Source: UBA7477 sp045602925
GTDB lineage: Bacteria > Bacillota > Clostridia > Oscillospirales > Ruminococcaceae
NCBI GenBank assembly: GCA_045602925.1
Contig: JAZSCN010000001.1
Span: 1 to 27,548 of the forward strand
Direction of reading: 5' to 3'
DNA length: 27,548 bases
Shown one piece after another: positions 6,923 through 14,947 of this stretch (position 1 is the stretch's first letter; each line of letters opens with the position of its first letter). The notes beneath the pieces were generated by a model that was not told where the DNA came from, made no database searches, and saw only the letters and a program-made list of their open reading frames with translations. The translations under genes were made by a program, and so were the position numbers.

Positions 6923-8605
6923 TTAATCCTCGTATGCAAGTGGATAGCATCTCCAGTCAGGGAGTTCGCTTAGTGTAAGCGAACGCTCGCTTTGATAGGT
7001 CTTCTTCCATTGCTCCTCCGAGGTGTATGTGGTCGAGAGCTTCGGACCGTCGATTGCATATTCGCCACTCCATACAGCAAACCACGCCCAGCGTGAACCA
7101 TCCTCGTATGCCGAGTCAACGTCGAATAGTACACCGTTTTCGGATAACGCTACAATCTTGTTTGTTTCGGTCGAATCAAGTATGTAGTTAAAACGCTGGT
7201 CTTGCGACGAGTAATCGTATGCATCAGCATAAATATCAACGCTTATCATGTCGCAGTATTCATCCCCGGGATACCAGCTTACATTCTGTCCGTTCCATAC
7301 CCAGATGAGATTGTCAAGTCCCCAGTGATTGGTGAGCCTATCATACATTAGTATCCATAAATCCTTGTATGCTTTAGCCCCACCGGAGCCCCACCAGAAC
7401 CACGGATTGTTCCATGTCGGGTCACCACCAGCTTCGTGAAGAGGTCGCCAAAGAACAGGTATGTCAGCATCCTCCAGCTTTTGTAGTTCTACAGCAATCG
7501 CATCAATGTCGCTTAAAATAAGGTCGTACCCCTCTTGGTCCTCACCACTCATTATCTTAGCAAGGTCAAGCCCCTGAGTAGCCTCGGTGTAAAAGCCCCT
7601 GTACCAAGGATAGTCAGCACTGCCAACAAGATACTTGTCAGGCGCATTCCAGTGCCAAGCAATCGTTACAATTCCACCCTCAGCATCCCAAGCCTTCGCA
7701 GCCGTCAGGAACCTATCACCCTCAGATGCACCGTGAGCAACTCGGCTCGGTGAACATTCCATAAGGTCAAGTCCAAGTATCGCAGGTAAGTCGCCACAAA
7801 CACGCTGGATTTCCTTGAAGGTTCTGGATTGGTCATATAGCATAGCATTATCAAGTGGATATGCATTTGAGTCGGAGTATTGTCCGGTCAGCGTGTACTT
7901 TCCGTAAATGTCTACAAGAAAGTTGTATAGCCTCTGCGTAGTATCGTTAGCGTTAGGGTTAGAGAGCTTGTGACTTACTTTGTAGATTGAAAGGTCAACC
8001 CCCTTCGAGCCTGCAATTTCAATGGCGTCAAAAGCCTGCGTGCCCGTGTAATCTTCAATAGTCACCGTGTACTCACCAGCCTCAAGATAGATGTTTGAAA
8101 TAACGCTATCACAGAAAGTACCCTCTTCCTCAAACGAGAAGGTCGCACTGTCACAGTCACCAAAATTAATTCTCGACGGTGCACCGTTGCCGTCCCTTGC
8201 ACCTGTTACAGTTATATCGTATCTGCCCGAGTGCTCAGCTTTAAAGGTAAAGCTAAGCGGCTCTTTTCTCGTGACGCCGGTAACATAACCACTGCCGTAA
8301 AATTTCCCGTAGACACTGTCTATCAAAACCGAAGCCTTCTCCGAAAGCACGCAGTCCTCAGCCTCTATAAAAAATCTGTAGTCGTCCGGCACGTTCGATT
8401 TCGGTATGTAATCAGAGTAATCAAGATTACCAACCGACTCTACTATCGGCTCTTTAACCTCCGACGAGTCTGACACAGAGGCCACACTATCAGCCAAAGA
8501 TGAGCTTTCCGGTATAGATGAAGAAGAATTTGAAACAGAGCAACCGAACATCGAAGCCGACGTAATAATAGCTAAAATAGCGGATAATAACCTTTTATAT
8601 CGCAT
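6923..8605 (-). CDS. lipoprotein GH26 endo-beta-1,4-mannanase with N-terminal CBM35-like module
   Basis: The frame is open up to 8716, but the start at 8605 gives a proper lipoprotein signal peptide (MRYKRLLSAILAIITSASMFGC, lipid-modified Cys22) and follows AGGAAGGA. The mature protein (560 residues with signal) has a Ser-rich linker (about 24-50), a beta-sandwich module starting FFIEAEDCVL and ending QAFDAIEIAGS (about 78-200, CBM35-like), and a GH26 catalytic barrel (about 220-555). The acid/base is Glu391 in WRPLHEAGG and the nucleophile Glu489 in ALSENGVLFD; WHWN at 317-320 and the aromatic-rich NPWFWWGSGG are also typical. It would hydrolyse mannan or glucomannan at the cell surface. It is divergent from the EAL-domain gene and shares sequence boxes with its promoter. 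Confidence 0.95.
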   Translation of the reverse strand: MRYKRLLSAILAIITSASMFGCSVSNSSSSIPESSSLADSVASVSDSSEVKEPIVESVGNLDYSDYIPKSNVPDDYRFFIEAEDCVLSEKASVLIDSVYGKFYGSGYVTGVTRKEPLSFTFKAEHSGRYDITVTGARDGNGAPSRINFGDCDSATFSFEEEGTFCDSVISNIYLEAGEYTVTIEDYTGTQAFDAIEIAGSKGVDLSIYKVSHKLSNPNANDTTQRLYNFLVDIYGKYTLTGQYSDSNAYPLDNAMLYDQSRTFKEIQRVCGDLPAILGLDLMECSPSRVAHGASEGDRFLTAAKAWDAEGGIVTIAWHWNAPDKYLVGSADYPWYRGFYTEATQGLDLAKIMSGEDQEGYDLILSDIDAIAVELQKLEDADIPVLWRPLHEAGGDPTWNNPWFWWGSGGAKAYKDLWILMYDRLTNHWGLDNLIWVWNGQNVSWYPGDEYCDMISVDIYADAYDYSSQDQRFNYILDSTETNKIVALSENGVLFDVDSAYEDGSRWAWFAVWSGEYAIDGPKLSTTYTSEEQWKKTYQSERSLTLSELPDWRCYPLAYED

Positions 8606-8641
8606 AGATTCCAACTTCCTTCCTAGTATTTCTATAATAAT

Positions 8642-8670
8642 ATGATACAATATTGTTATCGCAAAGTCAA
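8642..8670 (-). promoter_or_regulatory. sigma-A promoter for the mannanase gene
   Basis: On the minus strand TTGACT (8665-8670) and TATCAT (8642-8647) are 17 bases apart, about 37 bases before the chosen start codon. This supports starting the protein at 8605, since the longer frame would begin upstream of the promoter. Confidence 0.75.
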
Positions 8671-8688
8671 TATGATTGCAAAATTCTA

Positions 8689-8717
8689 TTGACAGATTGT
8701 TGCGCGTATGATACAAT
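8689..8717 (+). promoter_or_regulatory. sigma-A promoter for the EAL-domain gene
   Basis: A perfect TTGACA (8689-8694) and TACAAT (8712-8717) are 17 bases apart. The start codon is at 8757, giving a leader of about 33 bases. Confidence 0.85.
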
Positions 8718-8756
8718 TGTTATATTAATAAACGTAATAAGGCAGGTGACGGCGAA

Positions 8757-11700
8757 ATGTTTAAATATAACTATATGAAAAGACTATTCTGGGAGATGTT
8801 TATAATCGCCGTTCTGTGCGTTGGCGGAGCTGTCGGCTGGTATCACGCAGCAGGCTTTGGAATAACAGTTTTGTGCTTTTCCTTTGCCGCTGTCTTGTCT
8901 GTCGCAGTGTGCTTCTTCATCGCAATGTATTCAAGACTTTATGTAAGACTTGAATCAATAATGGATTCTGCCGAACAGCATTTCGTTATGCTAAGACCGA
9001 GAAAGCGTGACTATAACGTCTACGGCTCTCAGTCGTTTATAAAAAAGCTTGACGAAATTCTCCCGCAACGTTCAGAGATTTCTACAGAAGAATATGACTA
9101 CTTCTATACAAGCCTATCTTCTGCAGCTGAAATGATTGGTGGAGAGGTGTACTATAGATATAAAACCAATGACCACGAGCTCTGGCTCAGATTTAAAAGA
9201 GTGTCGGATAAGGGTAGAGTGTCACTCCTCGTAATCGACGTTACCGATATGTACCTCCAGCGTGTGTATATGATGCAGAACGAGTATTACGATACCCAGA
9301 GTAGACTGTATAATAGAGATTCAATGCTCACTAAGGTCCAGCAGTTTATAGACGATGGCTGTAAGATGGGCTATTTTGCTGTGCTCTCTGTAAATGGTAC
9401 AGAAAAGGAGCTCGCAACTAACAGTAGCGACGTCGAGAATGCCCTTAACGAGCTCAGCTATTACCTCAAGAGAGTTTCCACAAAGCGTGTTATTATCGGT
9501 AAGGCGTCAAGAAGTAGCTTCCTTATCTTCTTTGCAGGCTCTAATATCGATATAAACTATGAGCTTTCAAAGATTTTAGCATCAGCAAGAAAGATTATAT
9601 CCGACTACGCCCCTTCTTCTAAGCGACTTACAGTTGCATGCGGCTGTTGTGGCTATCCTGAGCATGCAAGCAATTCTCAATCACTTTGCTCTAAGGCAGA
9701 ATTCGCTATGCGTGAGGCTGCCGCTACAAATTCAGCTAACGCCGTGATGTTCTCTAAGGAGAAGTATAACGACGAAAAGCTCGTGCAAACCAAAGCGAAG
9801 GCCGTTCACGAGGTGCTCGCTAATGGCAATATCGACTATAAATTCCAGCCTATCGTCAATGCCAGAACAGGTAAGATTTTCGCTTTCGAAGCACTTATGC
9901 GCCCAATTAGCGATATTAAACTCTCACCAACAGATATCATCGACGTAGCTACTAAGGATAATTGCCTGCTCGATGTCGAAAGACTTACCTTTAACGAGGT
10001 GCTCAAGCGTATCGAACAAAACGAGATACCACTCGGCGACCGTAAGGTGTTCATTAATAGTATTCCTAATACGCTTATTCCCGAGGAGGAATTCTCAAAG
10101 ATTTCCGAAAGATTTGGCAGGCTCTTTGAGCATACAGTTATCGAGATTACTGAAGAACTAAACTTCGACGACGAAAGCTTTAAGAACTTTAGAAACAGAT
10201 TTCTGTCGCTTAACTGCCAGCTCGCTCTCGACGACTTCGGAACAGGCTATTCTAACGAGTCTAACCTCTTAAAGTTCCAGCCTTCATTTTTGAAGATGGA
10301 TAAAGCACTTATCGAGAATATGGATACCGACCCTCAAAAGCGTAATCTCGTGGAAGGTATCGTAAATTTCGCTAAGAAGCATAATATCAAGATTATCGCA
10401 GAAGGCGTCGAAACAAGAAAAGAGCTCGAATCTGCTATTTCAATTAATGTAGACTATATCCAGGGCTTCTATACAGCCAGACCGAACTTTGAGTTTGTAG
10501 AAAAAATTTCTGATGAAATTGCCGACCATATCGTTGCCTTGAACCTTAAGCATAAGAGCATAGATTCAAGTAAGATCTATGAAACTCAGGAACCCGGCGA
10601 GCTCGATATCGTTGAGCTTGCACTCAAGGGCTATTCTAATGTTATGGTTAAGCATAGCCCGATTAAGTTTGTCGGCGAAACTATCCGTACAGCAGAAATC
10701 AGCGTCATCGTGCAGGACGATTTTTCTGCACAAATGACCTTCGAAAACTGCTCGCTCGCAAGACATTCAGGCCAGCGATTCTTTATGATGCTCGGCGAGA
10801 ACTCAAGCGTAGAGCTTGTTATGACCGGCGAGAACAAATTTTCCGGTGGCTTTAATGTTCCGGTTGGCTCAGAAATCAGCGTAGTGGGCGACGGGAAGCT
10901 CGAGCTTTCACTTACAACCGATAGTCCGGTTGCCTTCGGTAGCCATTCAAAGAGTGGATACGGTAGAATTGATTTCTCGTATGCCGGCGAATGTATCATA
11001 AAGCAGTATGGAGAAACCTGTATCGGCTTTGGTGGTGTGTATAGTGCAATGCTTTCAGATGTTATGATAAGCAACGCTAATATCTACATCGAACAGCGTG
11101 GAGTCAATAGTATCGGCGTCGGCTCAATAGGTGGCGATGCCTCAATCGGTGTCTATAATTCCAGAATCAAAATTGATGCCAACGGCGACTCTGTAACAGG
11201 TATCGGTGTCGAATCAGGCACAGTCGATACCGAGGTTTGCTCGTCAGAAATCTCAATCAATATGGGTTCAGACAGAGCAGTCGGAGTCGGCATCCTCGAG
11301 AACGGTAGCGGTAGCATAAATATCACAGACGGCACTCTCCTTAAAACATATATCAGGTCTAAGTCAGCACTGTCTGTCGGTGCCAGAAACGGCAGACCTG
11401 AGATTTTCTGCAACGATAGTATTATCGATATCGACTGTGAGGGCGCAGAAGCTATCGGTATAGGCGATATCGACGGCGAATCTATCGTCCAGGTCAAGAA
11501 CAGCTCAGTTATTAAAGGAAAAATGGCATCCGTTTCTCCTAAGCTTATCTCCACAAGCCGTGGTCAGATATATATCGATAGCGGTAATATCATTACAGAC
11601 GGTGCCCCACCTAATGCAATTAACAGTAGGGGAAAAGAGCTTACATACTATAAGCTCGATAGGAGAGAGGATTTTGTTCTCGAGCATTACGACAACGGCG

Positions 11701-11801
11701 ATAGTGGTCGCTATGTAGCTCCTGTGTACGACGGAGCATCGCAGTATATCGGTGTGTGCCTTACCGAAGGCTCACTCCCCGAGAATATAAAAACACTATA
11801 A
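8757..11801 (+). CDS. membrane c-di-GMP phosphodiesterase: 2 TM, degenerate GGDEF, EAL, C-terminal beta-solenoid
   Basis: This 1014-residue protein has two membrane helices (about 10-28 and 33-58), a PAS-like region (about 110-170), and a degenerate GGDEF domain (about 175-335) that keeps RLYNRDSM but has KASRSSFLIFF where the GGDEF motif should be. The EAL domain (about 345-590) looks active: FEALMRP (377-383), Asn434, Glu463 and Glu466 in EITEE, LDDFGTGYS (491-499), Lys513, AEGVET (548-553) and QGFY (569-572). Such domains hydrolyse c-di-GMP to pGpG. Residues about 640-960 are repeats with G(I/V)G signatures every 26-31 residues, predicted to be a beta-helix. With no later membrane segment the solenoid should be cytoplasmic. 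The ribosome binding site is weak (AGGCAGGTG); Met7 is an alternative start. A perfect palindromic terminator follows. Confidence 0.9.
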   Translation: MFKYNYMKRLFWEMFIIAVLCVGGAVGWYHAAGFGITVLCFSFAAVLSVAVCFFIAMYSRLYVRLESIMDSAEQHFVMLRPRKRDYNVYGSQSFIKKLDEILPQRSEISTEEYDYFYTSLSSAAEMIGGEVYYRYKTNDHELWLRFKRVSDKGRVSLLVIDVTDMYLQRVYMMQNEYYDTQSRLYNRDSMLTKVQQFIDDGCKMGYFAVLSVNGTEKELATNSSDVENALNELSYYLKRVSTKRVIIGKASRSSFLIFFAGSNIDINYELSKILASARKIISDYAPSSKRLTVACGCCGYPEHASNSQSLCSKAEFAMREAAATNSANAVMFSKEKYNDEKLVQTKAKAVHEVLANGNIDYKFQPIVNARTGKIFAFEALMRPISDIKLSPTDIIDVATKDNCLLDVERLTFNEVLKRIEQNEIPLGDRKVFINSIPNTLIPEEEFSKISERFGRLFEHTVIEITEELNFDDESFKNFRNRFLSLNCQLALDDFGTGYSNESNLLKFQPSFLKMDKALIENMDTDPQKRNLVEGIVNFAKKHNIKIIAEGVETRKELESAISINVDYIQGFYTARPNFEFVEKISDEIADHIVALNLKHKSIDSSKIYETQEPGELDIVELALKGYSNVMVKHSPIKFVGETIRTAEISVIVQDDFSAQMTFENCSLARHSGQRFFMMLGENSSVELVMTGENKFSGGFNVPVGSEISVVGDGKLELSLTTDSPVAFGSHSKSGYGRIDFSYAGECIIKQYGETCIGFGGVYSAMLSDVMISNANIYIEQRGVNSIGVGSIGGDASIGVYNSRIKIDANGDSVTGIGVESGTVDTEVCSSEISINMGSDRAVGVGILENGSGSINITDGTLLKTYIRSKSALSVGARNGRPEIFCNDSIIDIDCEGAEAIGIGDIDGESIVQVKNSSVIKGKMASVSPKLISTSRGQIYIDSGNIITDGAPPNAINSRGKELTYYKLDRREDFVLEHYDNGDSGRYVAPVYDGASQYIGVCLTEGSLPENIKTL

Positions 11802-11807
11802 AAAAAC

Positions 11808-11840
11808 AAGTCCTCACAATTGTGAGGACTTAAAGTTTTT
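11808..11840. terminator. perfect palindromic bidirectional terminator
   Basis: AAGTCCTCACAA (11808-11819) and TTGTGAGGACTT (11820-11831) are exact inverted repeats, followed by a T-run at 11835-11840 and preceded by an A-run. It lies between the convergent EAL gene and XRE regulator gene. Confidence 0.92.
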
Positions 11841-11845
11841 TAATA

Positions 11846-12388
11846 CTATTCTGTAATAAGTGCAGCGTAGTAGTCGCTGAGAAGCTTTGCCGACTTGTTC
11901 ATAAGATGCATACTCTCCTCGGCTCTCTCACCGTTAGAGTATATGCCTTCCTTGGCGTATTCGTTAGCCTGCTTTGCATAGTTAACAGCATTCTGAAGCT
12001 CGCTCTTTGCAGAAGCTTCCTTAGCAAGCTCTAAGCATGCGATAGAGCGTAGAGCACTGTATTCATCCTTGAAGGCTTCACTGTCCTTGTCAAGAGCACT
12101 AAGTGCCTTTTGATACTTGCCGCTGTTTATAGCTCTCTTTGCTTCAATAATTGAGTAAGCATCAGAGCTGCCGGATGAGCTTTCATCATCCTCTGGGATA
12201 AGTGATGACATTGAAATTTCAAGTACCGATGCAAGATACTCAAGTGTCTTGATAGACGGAGTAGCTACACCACTTTCAATCTGGCTGAGCATGTTTCTTG
12301 TGATAAAATCACCAACAACCTCGCTCTGCGTCATTTTCTTTGCAAGTCTTGCCTCTTTAAGACGGCGACCTAATTCAACTGAATTCAT
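11846..12388 (-). CDS. XRE-family transcriptional regulator with helical C-terminal domain
   Basis: The start ATG (12386-12388) follows AAGGAGGT on the minus strand. The 180-residue product has an N-terminal XRE helix-turn-helix (about 6-64): LGRRLKEARLAKKMTQSEV, ITRNMLSQIESGVATPSIKT and LEYLASVLEI. A Ser/Asp/Glu linker (about 65-77) leads to an alpha-helical region (about 78-178) with paired-helix, TPR-like character (IIEAKRAINSGKYQKALSAL, YSALRSIACLELAK). Regulators of this layout often respond to a peptide or protein ligand through the helical part. It is divergent from the phosphoglycerol transferase gene, and a 6-bp inverted repeat overlaps its own promoter, so autoregulation is plausible. 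Confidence 0.88.
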   Translation of the reverse strand: MNSVELGRRLKEARLAKKMTQSEVVGDFITRNMLSQIESGVATPSIKTLEYLASVLEISMSSLIPEDDESSSGSSDAYSIIEAKRAINSGKYQKALSALDKDSEAFKDEYSALRSIACLELAKEASAKSELQNAVNYAKQANEYAKEGIYSNGERAEESMHLMNKSAKLLSDYYAALITE

Positions 12389-12481
12389 ATAGTAAGTACC
12401 TCCTTGTTAACGCTTACATAAATTACTATTTAGATAAAAGAATTTACTATGCGTTAAATGATTTTTCATAAAACATCCACC

Positions 12482-12498
12482 TGTAAACTTTATTTACA
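12482..12498. promoter_or_regulatory. candidate operator at the XRE gene promoter
   Basis: TGTAAA (12482-12487) and TTTACA (12493-12498) form an inverted repeat with a 5-base gap, ending at the -10 hexamer and covering the likely transcription start of the regulator gene. The arms are short and the region is AT-rich, so chance is possible. Confidence 0.4.
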
Positions 12499-12526
12499 TT
12501 ATAACAGATAATTGTTTGTTTTGCAA
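12498..12526 (-). promoter_or_regulatory. sigma-A promoter for the XRE regulator gene
   Basis: On the minus strand TTGCAA (12521-12526) and a perfect TATAAT (12498-12503) are 17 bases apart. The leader is about 100 bases. Confidence 0.75.
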
Positions 12527-12583
12527 GGGGTTATTCAAAATTTTTTAAAAAATAATTTTTATAACAAAATACCACGCCTCGCC

Positions 12584-12612
12584 TTGACAAAATGTGTAGC
12601 GTGAAGTAAAAT
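12584..12612 (+). promoter_or_regulatory. sigma-A promoter for the phosphoglycerol transferase unit
   Basis: A perfect TTGACA (12584-12589) and TAAAAT (12607-12612) are separated by 17 bases, about 38 bases before the start codon at 12651. Confidence 0.8.
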
Positions 12613-12650
12613 TTAACACGTAAAAAATTCAATTTTGAGGTCTAAATATA

Positions 12651-14270
12651 ATGAGTAAAGGCTTAGTGAAAAAAAGGCTCTCAAAAGCCTTCACAGCTGT
12701 GTGTGCCGTGCTCGGTATACCGGCTGCCAAAAAACAGAATACTCAAAAGCTAAGTGGCAAGAAGAACAGGGTAGGGCTGATAGCTCTTCTCTGCGTCAGC
12801 GTGCTCGCTATATTCATAATGTTTTGTGCCGTCTGGATAAGATTGTCCTTCGGAAAAGTCAGCGTCGCAGCTATTATGTTTACTATCGAGTTTGCCGATG
12901 GTGGCTTTACGCCAATGGATATTATTGAGTTTGTACTTGGATGTCTGATACCGACCGTGCTCGTTTCGTATGTCGTGTGTAGACTTATTCTGCTCTCGTT
13001 TAAATATAAAAGTATCGATTATAAGCTCTCTAAAAAGTCTGACACTATAACCCTTAGGTTTTCAAAAAAGCTTTGTGCAATTCTGACTCCGATTTTTGTA
13101 GTGCTGTGTATGGGCGCGGTATTGCTTCTTATACCGATTATCCAGCATATTATGACGCTTGGCTTAAACAGCGAGATTTACGATAATTATTATGTTGCGC
13201 CTACCTCTGAGAATGTCATATTCCCCGAGCAAAAGCGTAACCTTATATACATATACTTAGAATCAATGGAGAATACCTATGCCGATAAGGAAAACGGCGG
13301 AGCGTATGACGAAAACTATATCCCAAATCTCACAGAGCTTGCATTCTCCGATGAATCTATAAGCTTTTCTAATACCGATAAGCTCGGCGGCCCGGTTGCC
13401 TTTTCCGACGGAATGAGCTTTACAATGGCGTCGTTTGTTTCGCAAACCTCAGGCGTGCCGATTTCTGCAGCCTCTAATGTAAATAAAAAGAGATATAAGC
13501 TCGATAGAATGCTTCCGGGACTTACCACCCTCGAGGATATCCTGCATGAGCAGGGCTATAATCAAATGCTGATACAAGGCAGTACCGGTAAGTTCGCAGG
13601 AACAGACCTCTATTACGGTAGATATGACGATACAGTCTTCTTCCCGTATGAAAGCTTTATCAGCGAGGAAGTCGTCCCCGAGGATTATTACGAGTTCTGG
13701 GGCGTCGAGGATATAAAGGTATACGACTATGCCAAGGAACAGCTCTCAGAGCTAAGTAAGCAGGAAGAACCCTTCGCACTCACAATCTTTACTATCGATA
13801 CCCATAGACCGGAAGGATATATCTGCCCTAAGTGCAAGGAGGAGTATTCCGAGCAGTATGCCAATGTTATTTCCTGCGCCGATAGACAAATTATCGAGTT
13901 TGTCGATTGGCTCAAGCAGCAGGACTTTTACGAGAATACAACCGTTATTATCGTCGGCGACCACCCAAGTATGAACGAAGCCTTCTTTTCAGATATCGAC
14001 GATTATAAAAGAAGCACATATAACTGTTTCTTGAATTCAGTCGTGCAACCTGTCAATGCAAAGAACAGAATATTCGCCCTCGTCGATATGCTGCCTACAA
14101 CGCTCGCAGCTATGGGAGTTACAGTCAAGAACGATAAGCTCGGAATCGGTACAAATTTGTTTTCCGATAAGCCAACACTCGCAGAAGAGCTCGGCGAAGA
14201 CGAACTAATCTATGAACTCAATATAAAGTCCGACTATTATAATGAGAACTTCTGGCTTTATTACGACTAA
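12651..14270 (+). CDS. LtaS/OpgB-like phosphoglycerol transferase (sulfatase/alkaline phosphatase fold)
   Basis: The 539-residue protein has a basic N-terminus, three hydrophobic helices (about 42-66, 93-116 and 142-165), and an extracytoplasmic sulfatase-fold domain (about 195-520). Visible catalytic features are the metal ligand Glu204 in IYLESMENTY, probable nucleophile Thr258 in GMSFTMASFVSQTSGVP, His385 in TIDTHRPEGY, and Asp437-His438 in VGDHPSM. DTHRPEGY followed by two cysteines (CPKC, 392-395) resembles OpgB/MdoB phosphoglycerol transferases more than classical LtaS, and three helices are fewer than the five of LtaS. It probably transfers glycerol phosphate from phosphatidylglycerol to a glycolipid or surface glycan. 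The ribosome binding site is modest (TTGAGG). Confidence 0.88.
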   Translation: MSKGLVKKRLSKAFTAVCAVLGIPAAKKQNTQKLSGKKNRVGLIALLCVSVLAIFIMFCAVWIRLSFGKVSVAAIMFTIEFADGGFTPMDIIEFVLGCLIPTVLVSYVVCRLILLSFKYKSIDYKLSKKSDTITLRFSKKLCAILTPIFVVLCMGAVLLLIPIIQHIMTLGLNSEIYDNYYVAPTSENVIFPEQKRNLIYIYLESMENTYADKENGGAYDENYIPNLTELAFSDESISFSNTDKLGGPVAFSDGMSFTMASFVSQTSGVPISAASNVNKKRYKLDRMLPGLTTLEDILHEQGYNQMLIQGSTGKFAGTDLYYGRYDDTVFFPYESFISEEVVPEDYYEFWGVEDIKVYDYAKEQLSELSKQEEPFALTIFTIDTHRPEGYICPKCKEEYSEQYANVISCADRQIIEFVDWLKQQDFYENTTVIIVGDHPSMNEAFFSDIDDYKRSTYNCFLNSVVQPVNAKNRIFALVDMLPTTLAAMGVTVKNDKLGIGTNLFSDKPTLAEELGEDELIYELNIKSDYYNENFWLYYD

Positions 14271-14290
14271 GCGAAAGGAAAAATATTTCT

Positions 14291-14800
14291 ATGGAGCTTA
14301 ATAGAATGCTTAGGTTTACACTTAAAAGCGTACTGCTGTTTATTGTAATTAATTGCGCAGTGGCTGTGCTCGTGCCTATAATCGCAAGTGGAATAAGTAA
14401 TATAGTCGCCGTGAATTCCGTGCAGGAGTTTCTTGGCTCAGAAAAAACACTGTCACTCTTCGCCTGGATTTCTACAGTGCTCGCTATGATGTGGGTGCTG
14501 TGGGAGGATTCCAAAAAGAATACTGCATATAAAGCCTTCGACGGAATAAATACAGCTATAACCTTCCTCGCAATTTTTGTGGCGTATTTCTTCCCGGTGC
14601 TCTATATCGATAACGCAAGAGAAAAGCTCGAGGTCGCCCTCAGGCAGTATTATTATACTTGTCTCTGGATAAGAGGGGAAGGCGGCGATTACGAGATTTC
14701 AGTAATGCTCACAGCTTTAACAGGAATAGTGCCAATGGCGATTACCTATCTGCTCGGACACTATTTATATATAAGAAAGCACCCAGAAATTAAGGATTGA
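14291..14800 (+). CDS. four-helix membrane protein of unknown function
   Basis: The ATG at 14291 follows GAAAGGA, 20 bases after the phosphoglycerol transferase stop, so the two are probably co-transcribed. The 169-residue product has hydrophobic segments at about residues 10-33, 52-70, 85-105 and 138-156, with charged loops (WEDSKKN, NAREKLEVALRQYY) between them. I do not recognise the family. Given the partner gene it may assist phosphoglycerol transfer or a related envelope step, but nothing in the sequence proves this. Confidence 0.8.
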   Translation: MELNRMLRFTLKSVLLFIVINCAVAVLVPIIASGISNIVAVNSVQEFLGSEKTLSLFAWISTVLAMMWVLWEDSKKNTAYKAFDGINTAITFLAIFVAYFFPVLYIDNAREKLEVALRQYYYTCLWIRGEGGDYEISVMLTALTGIVPMAITYLLGHYLYIRKHPEIKD

Positions 14801-14854
14801 TATTGGAATTTTAACCATTGTCAAGTGTTTTTGTGCATTTTCGTCAATCTACAT

Positions 14855-14883
14855 AAAAATGTGCACGAAATTTTTACATTTTT
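14855..14883. repeat. inverted repeat after the membrane protein gene, possible weak terminator
   Basis: AAAAATGT (14855-14862) and ACATTTTT (14876-14883) form an 8-bp AT-rich stem. It lies between the stop at 14800 and the pilus promoter at 14910. There is no separate T-run beyond the stem, so termination would be weak. Confidence 0.35.
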
Positions 14884-14909
14884 ACAGAATAAATAATTAG
14901 TAAAAAATC

Positions 14910-14939
14910 TTGATTGTTAGGTGCAATTTATGGTATAAT
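14910..14939 (+). promoter_or_regulatory. promoter for the type IV pilus operon
   Basis: TTGATT (14910-14915) and a perfect TATAAT (14934-14939) are 18 bases apart. The leader to the pilC start at 15020 is about 75 bases and opens with a hairpin. No c-di-GMP riboswitch (GEMM-I or class II) consensus is present in this leader. Confidence 0.7.
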
Positions 14940-14947
14940 ATAAAAAA

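Larger units (their letters stand above)
8641..8723 (+). repeat. pair of near-identical boxes covering both divergent -10 elements
   Basis: TATGATACAATATTGTTAT (8641-8659) and TATGATACAATTGTTAT (8707-8723) differ by two bases. The first is part of an imperfect palindrome (8644-8660) and overlaps the mannanase -10; the second overlaps the -10 of the EAL gene. They are candidate operators for one regulator. Confidence 0.5.

Noticed and set aside
8606..8716. 37-codon N-terminal extension of the mannanase
   Set aside because: It would move the lipoprotein signal peptide inside the protein and start upstream of the promoter. It has no ribosome binding site.
11145..11520. DNA tandem repeat in the solenoid region
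   Set aside because: The periodicity is at the protein level only; the nucleotide sequence of successive repeats differs too much for a DNA repeat or CRISPR-like array.
10631..11554. Two long minus-strand open frames inside the EAL/solenoid gene
   Set aside because: They mirror the repeat region of the real gene, have low-complexity Ser/Pro/Ile composition, and lack start signals.
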